Shown: positions 51,937 to 62,108, numbered from the stretch's first letter. The stretch is DNA of 64,000 bases from Actinosynnema pretiosum (GCF_024171695.1 NZ_JAMTCF010000003.1:481548-545547); one strand, 5' to 3'. Notes: a model not told the origin generated them from the letters alone. Numbers and translations are program-made.

Positions 51937-52512
51937 TTGGGAGAGTTCGCCGCCGCCGCGCTGTCGTTCCCCGCCGTCGTGCTCGGGGTTCCGCTGGTCC
52001 TGGTGGTGGTGTTCTGGCTCCTCGCCGTCCTCGGCGTGCTCGACTCCGACGACGTCGGCTTCGAGCTGGGCCTCGGGCTCGGGGACTTCCCGGCCGCCAT
52101 CTCCGTGTCGCTGCTCGTCGCGGTGTCCTGGTTCGCCTCCCTGGCGGGCGGGGTGCTGGTCGACCAGGCGGACCTGCCGCCGGTTCCGCACACCCTGCTG
52201 GACCTCGGCGTCCTGCTGCTGTCGCTGCTGCTCGGGCTGCTCCTCACCCGCCTCGCGATCGAGCCGTTCCGCAAACCGGAGCGGTCCGCCTCGCGCGTCG
52301 ACTTCGTCGGGCGCACCTGCGTCGTGCGGACCGGCACGGTCACCTCCGACTTCGGGCAGGCCGAGGTCACCTCGGCCGACGGCTCGTCCGCGCTCGTGCA
52401 GGTGCGCCAGACCGGTCGCGACCCCTTCGCGGCGGGGGACACGGCCGTGATCTACCAGTACGACCCGGACGGCGAGTTCTTCTGGGTCGTGCCGCTGAAC
52501 TCTTCGCTGTAG
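51937..52512 (+). CDS. NfeD-like membrane protein with OB-fold tail
   Basis: This 191-aa protein has three hydrophobic segments (VLGVPLVLVVVFWLLAVLGV; a second around ISVSLLVAVSWFASLAGGVL; a third at LLLSLLLGLLLTRLAI) and a C-terminal OB-like domain (FVGRTCVVRTGTVTSDFGQA; TAVIYQYDPDGEFFWVVP). This matches NfeD-type partners of flotillins. A TTG start at 51937 is preferred because GGGAGG lies five bases upstream and the earlier frame is non-coding in character. The flotillin gene starts 14 bases after its stop. Confidence 0.8.
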   Translation: MGEFAAAALSFPAVVLGVPLVLVVVFWLLAVLGVLDSDDVGFELGLGLGDFPAAISVSLLVAVSWFASLAGGVLVDQADLPPVPHTLLDLGVLLLSLLLGLLLTRLAIEPFRKPERSASRVDFVGRTCVVRTGTVTSDFGQAEVTSADGSSALVQVRQTGRDPFAAGDTAVIYQYDPDGEFFWVVPLNSSL

Positions 52513-52526
52513 GGGGTTTTCCGGGA

Positions 52527-54533
52527 ATGGGTGCCATCACCACGGGCCTCGGCGTGCTCATCGCCGTCGGCGCTCTCGTCCTGATCGCGCTGCTGATCGT
52601 CGTCAGCCGGTTGTTCCGCAAGGTCGAGCAGGGCAAGGCCCTGATCGTGTCCAAGGTGCGCAAGGTGGACGTGACGTTCACCGGCGCCGTCGTCATGCCG
52701 GTGCTGCACCGCGCCGAGATCATGGACATCTCGGTCAAGACGATCGAGATCCGCCGCGCGGGCACCGAGGGGCTGATCTGCCAGGACAACATCCGCGCCG
52801 ACATCCGGATCACGTTCTTCGTGCGCGTCAACAAGACCGTCGAGGACGTCATCAAGGTCGCCCAGGCGATCGGCACCGCCCGCGCCAGCGACGAGGCCAC
52901 CCTGCAGGAGCTGTTCAACGCCAAGTTCTCCGAGGCGCTCAAGACCGTCGGCAAGCAGCTCGACTTCGTCGACCTCTACACCCACCGCGACGAGTTCCGC
53001 GACCGCATCATCCGGGTGATCGGCACCGACCTCAACGGCTACAGCCTGGAGGACGCGGCGATCGACTACCTGGAGCAGACGCCGATGGCGCAGCTCAACC
53101 CGACGAACATCCTCGACGCGCAGGGCATCCGCAAGATCACCGAGCTGACGGCGATCGAGCACGTGCGCACCAACGAGTTCCAGCGCACCGAGGAGAAGGA
53201 GATCACCCGCCAGAACGTCGAGGCGCGCGAGACGATCCTGGAGCTGGAGCGCCGCCAGGCCGACGCGGAGATCAAGCAGAAGCGCGAGGTCGAGACGCTG
53301 CGGGCGCGCGAGGAGGCCGAGATCTCCAAGGTGCAGGCCGAGGAGCGGCTCAAGGCCAGCGCCGCGCACCTGCGCACCGAGGAGCAGCTCGGCATCCAGC
53401 ACGAGAACAAGAACCGCGAGATCGCCGTCGCCGAGAAGAACCGCGAGCGCGTGATCGCGATCGAGTCCGAGCGCATCGAGAAGGACCGGCTGCTGGAGGT
53501 CGTCTCCCGCGAGCGCGACACCGAGCTGGCGCGCATGGCCGCCGAGCGCGAGGTCGAGGGCGAGAAGCGCTCGGTCGCCGAGGTCGTGCGCGAGCGCGTC
53601 GCCGTGGAGAAGACGGTCGCCGAGCAGGAGGAGAACATCAAGCGGCTGCGGGCCGTGGAGGAGGCCGAGCGGGAGCGCCAGGCCACCGTCATCCGGGCCG
53701 AGGCCGAGGCGCAGGAGGGCCTGGTCAAGGACATCAAGGCCGCGGAGGCCGCCGAGGCCGCCGCGAAGTTCAAGGCCCGCGAGGAGCTCGTGCTCGCCGA
53801 GGCCCGCCAGCAGGCCGCCGAGCTGGACGCCCGCGCGATGATCCGCCTCGCCGAGGGCAAGCAGGCCGAGGCCGCCGCCGAGGGCCTCGCCGACGCGCAG
53901 GTCCGCGAGCGCTCCGCCGCCGCCGTGGAGAAGGTCGGCCGCGCCGAGGCCGTCGTGGAGCGCGAGAAGGCGCTCGTCGCCGCCGAGGCGATCCGCGAGA
54001 AGCTCAAGGGCGAGGCCGAGGGCCTGGCCGAGAAGGCGGGCGCCATGGCCGCCATGGACGAGGTCACCCGAGGCCACGAGGAGTACCGCCTGCGCCTGGA
54101 GGCCGAGAAGGAGATCCGCCTCGCGGGCATCGACGTGCAGCGGCAGGTCGCCGAGTCGCAGGCCACCGTCCTGGCCGCCGGGCTGGAGAAGGCCGACATC
54201 GACATCGTCGGCGGCGAGACCGCGTTCTTCGAGCGCATCGTCGGCGCGATCTCGGTCGGCAAGAGCGTCGACGGCTTCGTCGAGCACTCCGACGTCGCCC
54301 GCACCCTGGTCGAGCCGTGGCTCAACGGCACGTCGAGCTTCACCGACGACGTCACCCGCGTGCTCGGCTCGTTCGGCACCGAGGACGTCAAGAACCTCAC
54401 CGTGTCCGCCGCGCTCCACCACATGATCAGCGCGGGCGGCCCCGACGCCGACAAGCTCCGCAAGCTGCTCGACCACGCCACCCGCCTCGGCGTCGCCGAG
54501 CGCCCCGTCGCCGCCCTCGCCGCGCAGTCGTGA
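52527..54533 (+). CDS. Flotillin-like SPFH-domain protein
   Basis: This 668-aa protein has an N-terminal membrane helix (LIAVGALVLIALLIVVSRLF), an SPFH/band-7 domain (about 40-230, with LYTHRDEFRDRIIRVIGTDL and EDAAIDYLEQTP) and about 300 residues of continuous charged coiled coil rich in Glu/Ala/Arg. Flotillins organise membrane microdomains as large oligomers. It is longer than Bacillus FloT (about 510 aa). It lies between an NfeD-like gene and an AAA+ ATPase gene whose GTG overlaps its stop, implying a functional complex. Confidence 0.92.
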   Translation: MGAITTGLGVLIAVGALVLIALLIVVSRLFRKVEQGKALIVSKVRKVDVTFTGAVVMPVLHRAEIMDISVKTIEIRRAGTEGLICQDNIRADIRITFFVRVNKTVEDVIKVAQAIGTARASDEATLQELFNAKFSEALKTVGKQLDFVDLYTHRDEFRDRIIRVIGTDLNGYSLEDAAIDYLEQTPMAQLNPTNILDAQGIRKITELTAIEHVRTNEFQRTEEKEITRQNVEARETILELERRQADAEIKQKREVETLRAREEAEISKVQAEERLKASAAHLRTEEQLGIQHENKNREIAVAEKNRERVIAIESERIEKDRLLEVVSRERDTELARMAAEREVEGEKRSVAEVVRERVAVEKTVAEQEENIKRLRAVEEAERERQATVIRAEAEAQEGLVKDIKAAEAAEAAAKFKAREELVLAEARQQAAELDARAMIRLAEGKQAEAAAEGLADAQVRERSAAAVEKVGRAEAVVEREKALVAAEAIREKLKGEAEGLAEKAGAMAAMDEVTRGHEEYRLRLEAEKEIRLAGIDVQRQVAESQATVLAAGLEKADIDIVGGETAFFERIVGAISVGKSVDGFVEHSDVARTLVEPWLNGTSSFTDDVTRVLGSFGTEDVKNLTVSAALHHMISAGGPDADKLRKLLDHATRLGVAERPVAALAAQS

Positions 54534-57500
54534 CGGCCGCCCTCGACGCGGGCGCGTACGAGGTCCTCCGGGCCCGGCTGGCCGACCAGGCCGCCGGGCT
54601 CGCTCGGGGGGCCGAGGCGCTCAACACCCGCAGGCTTGAGGCGTTCGGCGGCGCGGAGCTGCGCCTGCTCGGCACCGAGCGCGTCCGCACCGGGGCCAAC
54701 CTGGTCCCGGTCGACGTGGTCGAGGTCGCGGGCTTCCTGCTCGTCGGCTACCACGCCCCGGCCGCGCTGCGCGGCGACGAGACCGCCGTCGCCGACGTGC
54801 TCTCCCTGCACCGCCGCACGACCGGGAGCGGTGACGCGGACGGGAGCGGCGGCGCCGGAGCGGGCGAGGCCGGGGAGTCCGAAGTGGACTCCGCCGCCCT
54901 GGTCGACGCCGCCGACGACGACCTGCCCGGCCTCCTGCGCGACCCCGGCTTCCTGCGCGACTTCGCCGAGCTGCACCGCTACTACCGCCAGGCCCGGCTG
55001 GTCCGGCTGCGCCGCGTCGAGGGCAGGCTGCTCGCGGTGTTCCAGACCGGCGCCCGCGCCCAGGACACCCGCGTGCTGCGCTGGGAGGTCGGCGTCGACG
55101 GCGCCGTGCGCTACCTGGACAACCGGGGCGAGCGCGACCACGTCCACCCGCCGACCCACGACTTCACCTGGACCCCGGCCACCCGCGAGGACCACGTCCT
55201 CGGCCGCCACCCGCACATCTCCGTGCAGGGCGAGGTCTACGTCTCGGCGGTCGGCGGCTCGCTGGTGCTCAAGACCGAGAACGACCCCGACTCGGACCGG
55301 GCGGTCCTGCGCGAGCCGGTCGACGACCCGCTGCAGAGCCTGGCCGACGCCGACGTCGAGCACGCCCGCGTCGGCCCGCTGGTGCTGATCAGGGTCCGCC
55401 CGTACAACGAGACCGCCTGGCGCCACCTGGTCTTCAACACCCGCACCGGCGCCGCGACCCGGCTCGACGGCATCGGCCCCTCCTGCCTCCGCCTGCCCGA
55501 CGACCAGGGCCTGGTCTTTCCCGGCGGCTACCTGCTCGCCACCGGCGCGGCCCGCACGTTCGACGGCGCCGACACCGAGGGCCTGGCGTTCGAGCGCGTC
55601 GTCCGCTCGCCCAACGGCGAGGACGTCCTCTACGCCTTCCGCGCCGACGACCGCGCGCTCCTGCTGCCCTACAACGTGATCCGCAAGGAGGTCGCCACCC
55701 CGCTGCCGTGCCGGGGCCACGCCCTGTTCGACGACGGCGGCCTCGTGCTGCTGCGCGCGGGCTCCGACGAGCCGACCAGGGTGCACCCGGTCCAGGTGTG
55801 GCTGACCCCGTTCCAGTCCGACACGCACGCCGCCGCCCAGCGCACCGGAACCGGCCCGCTGGAGCGGGTCGGCAACGCGGACCTGGTGCGCGGCATCTCC
55901 GACTGCCTGTCGGTGGTGGCCGCAGCCGAGGAGTCCGAGCCGACCGCCGCCGTGTTCGAGGCGCTGATCGCCGCGTGCGCCAGGGTCGTGGACACCCACC
56001 ACTGGCTCGGCGACGCCGACCTCGGCGACCTGCGCGCCCCGGTGCTCAAAGTGCGCGCCACCGCCCAGCTGGTGCTGGACGAGTTCGAGACGGTCCGCCA
56101 GCTCACCGAGCAGGCGCGGGGCGCGCTCTCCGCCGCCGACGAGCGGGTCACCGCGCTGCTGCGCCGCGCGCACAGCGACGTGCTCGACACCGCCGACTCC
56201 TGGGTGCGGCTGCTCACCGACCTGCGCGGCGCGCAGGGGAACCTGGTGACGCTCAAGGAGATGCGCTACGCCGACGACGAGCGCATCGACGGCCTGGTGT
56301 CCACGTTGGACGGTGAGATCGCGTCGGTCGGCGCCCGCGCCGTCGCGTTCCTCGGCCGCGAGGACGCCTTCGCCGAGCACCAGGACCAGGTGGACTCGCT
56401 GCTGGCCAAGGCGACCGAGCTGCGCACCACCGCCGAGGCCGCCCCGCTGACCGAGGAGCTGCTCGCCCAGCAGCGCGGACTCGAAGTGCTCACCGAGGTC
56501 GTCGGCGGGCTCGACATCGCCGACGCCACCGCCCGCACCTCCGTGCTGGAGCGCATCGGCTCCGTGCTGGCCGGGCTCAACCGGGTCCGCGCCACCGTCG
56601 ACGGCCGCCGCCGCGACCTGGTCGCCGCCGAGGGCCGCGCCGAGTTCGCCGCCGAGCTGGCGCTGCTCGGCCAGGCCGTCACCGGCGCGATCGCCGTCGC
56701 CGACACCCCGGAGCGCTGCGACGAGCAGCTCGGCGGGCTGCTGCTCAAGCTGGAGAACCTGGAGTCCCGCTTCGGCGAGTTCGACGACTTCCTCGCCCGG
56801 CTGTCCGACAAGCGCACCGACGTCTACGAGGCGTTCTCCTCCCGCAAGCAGGCGCTGCTGGACGAGCGGGCCCGCCGCGCCGACCGGCTCGCCGCCTCCG
56901 CCGACCGGGTGCTCGCGGGCGTGGCCCGCCGGGTCGCGGGCCTGTCCTCGCAGGACGAGGTCAACACCTACTTCGCCTCCGACCCGATGGTCGTGCGGCT
57001 GCGCTCGGTCGCCGACGAGCTGCGCGGGCTCGGCGACCAGGTCCGCGCCGAGGAGCTGGACGGCCGCGTGCTGGCCGCGAGGCAGGAGGCCGGGCGGGCG
57101 CTGCGCGACCGGCTGGAGATGTTCGACGGCGACGCGATCAAGCTGGGCGGCCACCGGTTCGCGGTCAACACCCAGCCCGTCGACGTGACCCTGGTGCCCA
57201 AGGACGGCGGCATGGCGTTCGCGGTCACCGGCACGGACTTCCGCGCCCCCGTGCGCGATCCGGGGTTCGAGGCCACCGCGCCGTTCTGGGCGCAGGCCGT
57301 GGTCTCCGAGACCGCCGAGGTGTACCGGGGCGAGCACCTGGCCTCGGCCGTGCTGGCCGAGCAGCCCGCCGACGAGCTGCGCGTCGGCGCCGAGGCCGGG
57401 ACGCTGCCCGAGCTGGTCAGGCACGTCGCCGAGAGCAGGCTGGACGAGGGCTACGAGCGCGGCGTGCACGACCACGACGCCGCGCTGCTGCTGGCCGAGC

Positions 57501-59401
57501 TTGTCCGCCTCGCCGACGGCGCGGACGTCCTGCGCTACCCGCCCGCGTCCCGCGCCGCCGCCCAGTACCTGTGGGCGGGCGCCGACGAGGACGACCGCCG
57601 CCGCTGGTCGCTGCGCGCCGCGTCGCTGGGCCGCGCGCGGGCCAGGTTCGGCCGCTCCGCCGCCGTCGACGCGCTGTGCGCCGAGCTGGCCGAGCGGGCG
57701 GGCGACCCGCTCGCCGGCGAGTACCTGTTCGAGGAGCTGTGCCGGACCCCGCTGGCGTTCGCCTCCGGGACCAGGGCCCGCGCGCTGACCGAGGCGTTCC
57801 ACCGCGCGCTCGGCGACCGCTCCGAGCTCGACGCCGACCTGGCCGCGCTCGCCGACGACGTCGACGCCCGCCGCGCCCTCGTCCAGGGCTGGTACGAGGC
57901 GTTCCTCGGCGGGGTCGCCGACCCGGACCTGCCGGAGGCCGTGGCCGCCGAGGTGTGCCCCGACCTGCCGCGCCGCCCGGTCGACGCGCCCGTCGAGTCC
58001 GAGGTGACCGGCCTGCTCGGCGACCACCCGAGGATCACCGGCGGACGGCTGGCGGTGCGGCTGGACGAGCTGCTCGCCAGGACCGCCGCGTTCCGCGCCG
58101 ACCGGGTCCCCGCGTTCCGCGCCTACCAGCGGCTGCGCAACGACCTGGTCGCCCGCGAGCGCGACCGGCTGCGGCTGGACGAGCACCGGCCCAAGGTGAT
58201 GGGCGCGTTCGTGCGCAACCGGCTGCTCGACGAGGTCTACCTGCCGCTGATCGGCGACAACCTCGCCAAGCAGCTCGGCGCGACCGGCGCGGCCAAGCGC
58301 ACCGCCCAGATGGGCCTGCTGCTGCTCATCTCCCCGCCCGGCTACGGCAAGACCACCCTGGTCGAGTACGTCGCCGACCGGCTCGGCCTGCTGCTGGTCA
58401 AGGTCAACGGCCCCGCGCTCGGCCACGGCGTCACCAGCGTCGACCCGGCCGACGCGCCGAACGCCACCGCCCGCCAGGAGGTCGAGAAGGTCAACTTCGC
58501 GCTGGAGGCGGGCAACAACGTCCTGCTGTACCTGGACGACGTGCAGCACACCTCCCCGGAGTTCCTGCAGAAGTTCATCTCGCTGTGCGACGGGCAGCGC
58601 CGCATGGAGGGCGTCTGGGAGGGCCGCACCAGGACGTACGACCTGCGCGGCAAGCGGTTCGCGGTGTGCATGGCGGGCAACCCGTACACCGAGTCCGGCA
58701 AGCGGTTCCGCATCCCCGACATGCTCGCCAACCGGGCCGACGTGTGGAACCTCGGCGACGTGCTGTCCGGGCGGGAGGAGCTGTTCTCCCTGTCCTACGT
58801 GGAGAACGCGCTGACCGCCAACCCGGTGCTGGCCCCGCTGTCCTCCCGGTCCCGCGAGGACCTGGAGCTGCTGGTGCGGATGGCGGCGGGCGAGCGGATC
58901 AGCCGGGACCGGCTCGGCCACACCTACCCGGCGGCCGAGCTGGAGCAGGTGCTGTCGGTGCTGCGGAAGGTGCTGCGGCTGCGCGAGGTCGTGCTGGCGG
59001 TCAACCGCGCCTACATCGCCTCCGCCGGTCAGGCCGACGCGTCCCGCACCGAGCCGCCGTTCCTGCTCCAGGGCTCCTACCGGAACATGGCCAAGCTGGT
59101 GGAGAAGGTCGTGCCGGTGATGGACGAGGCCGAGCTGGAGGCCGTCCTGGACGACCACTACCTCGGCGAGGCGCAGACCCTCACCTCCGGCGCGGAGGCG
59201 AACCTGCTGAAGCTGGCGGAGCTGCGCGGGGTGCTGGACGACGCGCGGGCGCGCCGCTGGGCCGAGGTGAAGGCCGGGTACCTGCGGGAGAAGGCGCTGG
59301 GCGGCGGGGACGACCCGCTGGCCCGCGCGGTCGGCGCGGTGGGCCTGCTGGCCGACCGGGTCGAGGAGGTCCGCAAGTCGATCGACGGGCTGCGCGGCTA
59401 G
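54530..59401 (+). CDS. Very large AAA+ DNA-repair-type ATPase
   Basis: This 1623-aa protein has an N-terminal beta-rich, propeller-like region (about residues 1-470), a long helical/coiled-coil middle (about 480-850), and a C-terminal AAA+ module with Walker A SPPGYGKTTL near residue 1266, Walker B NVLLYLDDVQH, and downstream sensor segments (AVCMAGNPYTESGKRFRIPD). It matches large proteins annotated as DNA repair ATPases, whose biochemical role is not established. The GTG start overlaps the flotillin stop (GTGA). No transmembrane segment is visible, so it is probably recruited by the flotillin. Confidence 0.87.
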   Translation: MTAALDAGAYEVLRARLADQAAGLARGAEALNTRRLEAFGGAELRLLGTERVRTGANLVPVDVVEVAGFLLVGYHAPAALRGDETAVADVLSLHRRTTGSGDADGSGGAGAGEAGESEVDSAALVDAADDDLPGLLRDPGFLRDFAELHRYYRQARLVRLRRVEGRLLAVFQTGARAQDTRVLRWEVGVDGAVRYLDNRGERDHVHPPTHDFTWTPATREDHVLGRHPHISVQGEVYVSAVGGSLVLKTENDPDSDRAVLREPVDDPLQSLADADVEHARVGPLVLIRVRPYNETAWRHLVFNTRTGAATRLDGIGPSCLRLPDDQGLVFPGGYLLATGAARTFDGADTEGLAFERVVRSPNGEDVLYAFRADDRALLLPYNVIRKEVATPLPCRGHALFDDGGLVLLRAGSDEPTRVHPVQVWLTPFQSDTHAAAQRTGTGPLERVGNADLVRGISDCLSVVAAAEESEPTAAVFEALIAACARVVDTHHWLGDADLGDLRAPVLKVRATAQLVLDEFETVRQLTEQARGALSAADERVTALLRRAHSDVLDTADSWVRLLTDLRGAQGNLVTLKEMRYADDERIDGLVSTLDGEIASVGARAVAFLGREDAFAEHQDQVDSLLAKATELRTTAEAAPLTEELLAQQRGLEVLTEVVGGLDIADATARTSVLERIGSVLAGLNRVRATVDGRRRDLVAAEGRAEFAAELALLGQAVTGAIAVADTPERCDEQLGGLLLKLENLESRFGEFDDFLARLSDKRTDVYEAFSSRKQALLDERARRADRLAASADRVLAGVARRVAGLSSQDEVNTYFASDPMVVRLRSVADELRGLGDQVRAEELDGRVLAARQEAGRALRDRLEMFDGDAIKLGGHRFAVNTQPVDVTLVPKDGGMAFAVTGTDFRAPVRDPGFEATAPFWAQAVVSETAEVYRGEHLASAVLAEQPADELRVGAEAGTLPELVRHVAESRLDEGYERGVHDHDAALLLAELVRLADGADVLRYPPASRAAAQYLWAGADEDDRRRWSLRAASLGRARARFGRSAAVDALCAELAERAGDPLAGEYLFEELCRTPLAFASGTRARALTEAFHRALGDRSELDADLAALADDVDARRALVQGWYEAFLGGVADPDLPEAVAAEVCPDLPRRPVDAPVESEVTGLLGDHPRITGGRLAVRLDELLARTAAFRADRVPAFRAYQRLRNDLVARERDRLRLDEHRPKVMGAFVRNRLLDEVYLPLIGDNLAKQLGATGAAKRTAQMGLLLLISPPGYGKTTLVEYVADRLGLLLVKVNGPALGHGVTSVDPADAPNATARQEVEKVNFALEAGNNVLLYLDDVQHTSPEFLQKFISLCDGQRRMEGVWEGRTRTYDLRGKRFAVCMAGNPYTESGKRFRIPDMLANRADVWNLGDVLSGREELFSLSYVENALTANPVLAPLSSRSREDLELLVRMAAGERISRDRLGHTYPAAELEQVLSVLRKVLRLREVVLAVNRAYIASAGQADASRTEPPFLLQGSYRNMAKLVEKVVPVMDEAELEAVLDDHYLGEAQTLTSGAEANLLKLAELRGVLDDARARRWAEVKAGYLREKALGGGDDPLARAVGAVGLLADRVEEVRKSIDGLRG

Positions 59402-59429
59402 CGGCGGTCCCGCGCGGCGGTGGCCGGGG

Positions 59430-60080
59430 TCAGTACCGGCCCCGGTCGCCGAGGAAGCAGCCGACGCCGTCCCGGTTGCCGTCCAGGCCGTGCCGGTCCT
59501 GGCCGGGCACCAGGATGATCCCCACGCCCCGGTTGCGCAGCCACGAGCACGAGTCCTCCACGTACCAGGGGATCAGCCAGGGCACGCACGACCCGGTGGT
59601 CCAGTAGGCCCGGTCGCACACGCCCTGCGGCTGCGTGGCCTGGGTGGTCGTCGGCGGGGTCGGCCGGACGCCCGGCGGCGGCTGGCCCGCGTCCGACCCG
59701 CTCTCCGGCGGGGACCCGCCCGGCGGCTGACCGCTGGGGGGCGCGGACGGCTCGCCACCGGTGCTGGTCGGCGGCTGCGGGAGCGGCGGCGTGCTCGGTC
59801 GCGTGGTCGTGGTCGGCACGGCGGTGTCCGCGCTCTGCTCGCCGACCGGTTCCACCTCGGCCCTGACCTCGGTGGGCGCGGGCAGCGGCGGCGGGGTCGG
59901 CGAGCGGCCCAGCAGGTCGGTCGTGTGCGTCGCGCTCAGCAGCCCGGCCCCCGGCTGCGCGACGACCCGGCGCGACTCCACCGGCCTCGGCGCGTTGGCC
60001 GAGATCAGCAGCACCGCCAGCATCGAGGCGGCCACCGTCGCGACGCCTCCGGCCAGGAGCGCCCGTCTCCCACTGCTCAT
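59430..60080 (-). CDS. Secreted excalibur-domain protein
   Basis: This 216-aa protein has an N-terminal signal or anchor helix (ALLAGGVATVAASMLAVLLI), a Pro/Thr-rich wall-spanning linker, and a C-terminal domain with cysteines ending in an excalibur-like calcium motif (DRHGLDGNRDGVGC). It is probably exported and sits in or outside the cell wall. ATG at 60080 is chosen over 60104 because the signal peptide then has a normal length and a G-rich site precedes it. Function is unknown. Confidence 0.82.
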   Translation of the reverse strand: MSSGRRALLAGGVATVAASMLAVLLISANAPRPVESRRVVAQPGAGLLSATHTTDLLGRSPTPPPLPAPTEVRAEVEPVGEQSADTAVPTTTTRPSTPPLPQPPTSTGGEPSAPPSGQPPGGSPPESGSDAGQPPPGVRPTPPTTTQATQPQGVCDRAYWTTGSCVPWLIPWYVEDSCSWLRNRGVGIILVPGQDRHGLDGNRDGVGCFLGDRGRY

Positions 60081-60251
60081 CCCCCGCACCCGTCCCGACG
60101 GCATCCCACGGTGTCACGTGGAATCGCTGGTCAGCGGCCATCCGTTACCGCTGGGCGATTCTTCACCCACTCCGGGCAACGCCCGCAAGGGCGCGGCGCA
60201 TCGGGGGGACGAGGACTGCCCGGACGGGCAGCGCCGGAGCACCATGGCGAC

Positions 60252-61091
60252 GTGGACCAAGGACTGCTCGGCCCGATGACGGTCACCTGGCAGCTCCACG
60301 CCGACCCGGCGATGTGGGTCGCGGGGATCACCAGCCTGAACCTCCAGGCGCTGCACCCGCGCGCGGTCGCGGGCGTGGTGCAGAACTCGGACTTCCGGAC
60401 CGACCCGCTCGGCAGGCTCAGCCGCACCGCGAGCTTCGTCGGCGTCACCACCTACGGCACCACCGACCAGGCCGAGCGCGCCGCCCGGCGGGTCAGGGCG
60501 GTGCACCGGGCGCTGCGCGCGACCGACGAGCACGGGCGCGCGTTCCCGCTCGACGAACCGGACCTGCTGCTGTGGGTGCACTGCGCCGAGGTGTCGTCCT
60601 TCGCGACCGTGGTGCGCCGCGCGGGCTACCGGCTGAGCCCCGCCCAGGTCGACCGGTACTACCGGGAGCAGCGGCGCGGGGCCGAGCTGGTCGGGCTGCG
60701 GGCGCGGGACGTGCCGGGCAGCGCGGGCGAGATGGCGGACTACTTCGCCGGGGTGCGCCCCCTGCTGCGCCGGACCCCGGACTCCGAGCTGGTGCACGAC
60801 TTCCTGAGCCGCCCGCCGCTGCCGGGAGCGCTGCGGCACGCGCTGGCCGCGTACGAGCCGCTGCTGGGGCGCCTCGCGTACTCGCTGCTGCCGGACTGGG
60901 CGATCGAGCTGCACGGCCACCCCGCCCACCCGGCCGCGCGGGCCACCCGGCTGCTGCGCGGCCTGCGGGCGGCGGCCAGGCTCGTGCCCGCGCCGCTGCG
61001 GTGGAGCGTGCCTGACCGGCACCTGGTGCGGGCGATCCGGCGGGGCGGCCTGGCCGTGGTGCCGCGCAGGGCGCTGCTGCCCCGGCCGTGA
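60252..61091 (+). CDS. Oxygenase MpaB-family protein (DUF2236)
   Basis: This 279-aa protein matches the DUF2236/MpaB family: VTWQLHADPAMWVAGITSLN, QALHPRAVAGVVQNSDFRTD, and LLLWVHCAEVSSFATVVRRA. The family includes rubber oxygenase (latex-clearing protein)-related b-type heme proteins, and many members are uncharacterised oxygenases. The GTG start at 60252 gives the canonical DQGLLGP start. Cytoplasmic location is expected; no signal peptide is seen. Confidence 0.9.
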   Translation: MDQGLLGPMTVTWQLHADPAMWVAGITSLNLQALHPRAVAGVVQNSDFRTDPLGRLSRTASFVGVTTYGTTDQAERAARRVRAVHRALRATDEHGRAFPLDEPDLLLWVHCAEVSSFATVVRRAGYRLSPAQVDRYYREQRRGAELVGLRARDVPGSAGEMADYFAGVRPLLRRTPDSELVHDFLSRPPLPGALRHALAAYEPLLGRLAYSLLPDWAIELHGHPAHPAARATRLLRGLRAAARLVPAPLRWSVPDRHLVRAIRRGGLAVVPRRALLPRP

Positions 61092-61280
61092 CCCCTGGAA
61101 GCACATCCGGAGCCGTTCCGGAAGGGTGCGAACAACCCCTTTATTGATCCATTAGGGGGACTTCGTTGAGCTTTTGAGACGTACCGCACATCCGGCATTC
61201 GGACCCGGCTGCTTAGCATTGCTGGCGGCTTGGTGCGCGATCCGCACCACGTTCCCGGACGACGAGAGGCGTGCGAGCGG

Positions 61281-62108
61281 ATGCGTTACCGGAAGCTGGT
61301 CATGGCGATCACGGGGTCTGCGGTCCTGGCGGCGACGGCCGCCTGCGGTGGCGTGGACCAGAGCACCCTGGAGGGCAAGGCGGACGACGGGACCCTCACC
61401 GTCGGCATCCGCTACGACCTGCCCGGCATGTCCCAGCGGCGGATCGACGGCGAGTTCGTCGGCTTCGACGTCGACGTGGCCAAGTACGTCGCCGCCCAGT
61501 TCGACGTCCAGCCGAGCGGCATCACCTGGCGCGAGGTCCGGCCCGCCGACCGCGAGAAGCTGATCGCCTCCGGCGAGGTCGACCTGATCGTCGCGAACTA
61601 CTCGATCACCGAGCCGCGCAAGCAGCAGGTCGGCTTCGCGGGTCCGTACTTCCAGACCGGGCAGGGTCTGCTCGTCCGCGCCACCGAGGAGGCCGTCACC
61701 GGCACCGAGGCGCTGAGCGGGAAGAGGCTGTGCTCGGTCACCGGGACGACCTCGGCGGCGAAGGTCAAGGAGGAGTTCGCGCAGGACGTCGAGCTGGTCG
61801 AGTACGGCCAGTACTCGGACTGCGTGACCGCCCTGCTCGCGGAGCGGGTCGACGCCGTGACCACGGACGAAGCCATCCTGACCGGCTTCGTCGGGCAGAA
61901 CCCGGAGCTGCTCAAGCTCGTCGGCGAGCCCTTCACGACCGAGCGCTACGGCGTCGGCCTGGCCAAGGACGACGCCTCGGGCAAGGCCAAGGTGGCCTCG
62001 GCGATCGAGAAGATGGTGAGCACCGGGGAGTGGAAGGCGGCCCTTGACCGCAACCTCGGCAGCGCCGAGGTCGAGCTTCCGGAGCCTCCTCAGGTCACCG
62101 AAAAGTGA
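61281..62108 (+). CDS. Glutamate-type ABC transporter substrate-binding lipoprotein
   Basis: This 275-aa protein has a signal peptide ending in a lipobox-like ATAAC, followed by a family-3 solute-binding domain (LTVGIRYDLPGMSQRRIDGE; FVGFDVDVAKYVAAQF; LIVANYSITEPRKQQVGFAG). It resembles GluB glutamate-binding proteins. No permease or ATPase genes adjoin it, so its membrane partners are elsewhere or it works as an orphan receptor. ATG is at 61281, and the ribosome-binding site is weak (GCGAGCGG). Confidence 0.88.
   Translation: MRYRKLVMAITGSAVLAATAACGGVDQSTLEGKADDGTLTVGIRYDLPGMSQRRIDGEFVGFDVDVAKYVAAQFDVQPSGITWREVRPADREKLIASGEVDLIVANYSITEPRKQQVGFAGPYFQTGQGLLVRATEEAVTGTEALSGKRLCSVTGTTSAAKVKEEFAQDVELVEYGQYSDCVTALLAERVDAVTTDEAILTGFVGQNPELLKLVGEPFTTERYGVGLAKDDASGKAKVASAIEKMVSTGEWKAALDRNLGSAEVELPEPPQVTEK

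Noticed and set aside
53066..59158. 2030-codon open frame on the minus strand opposite the flotillin and AAA+ ATPase genes
   Set aside because: It is a GC-driven shadow frame: low-complexity Val/Gly/Arg-rich translation, no domain, and the plus strand holds clear proteins.
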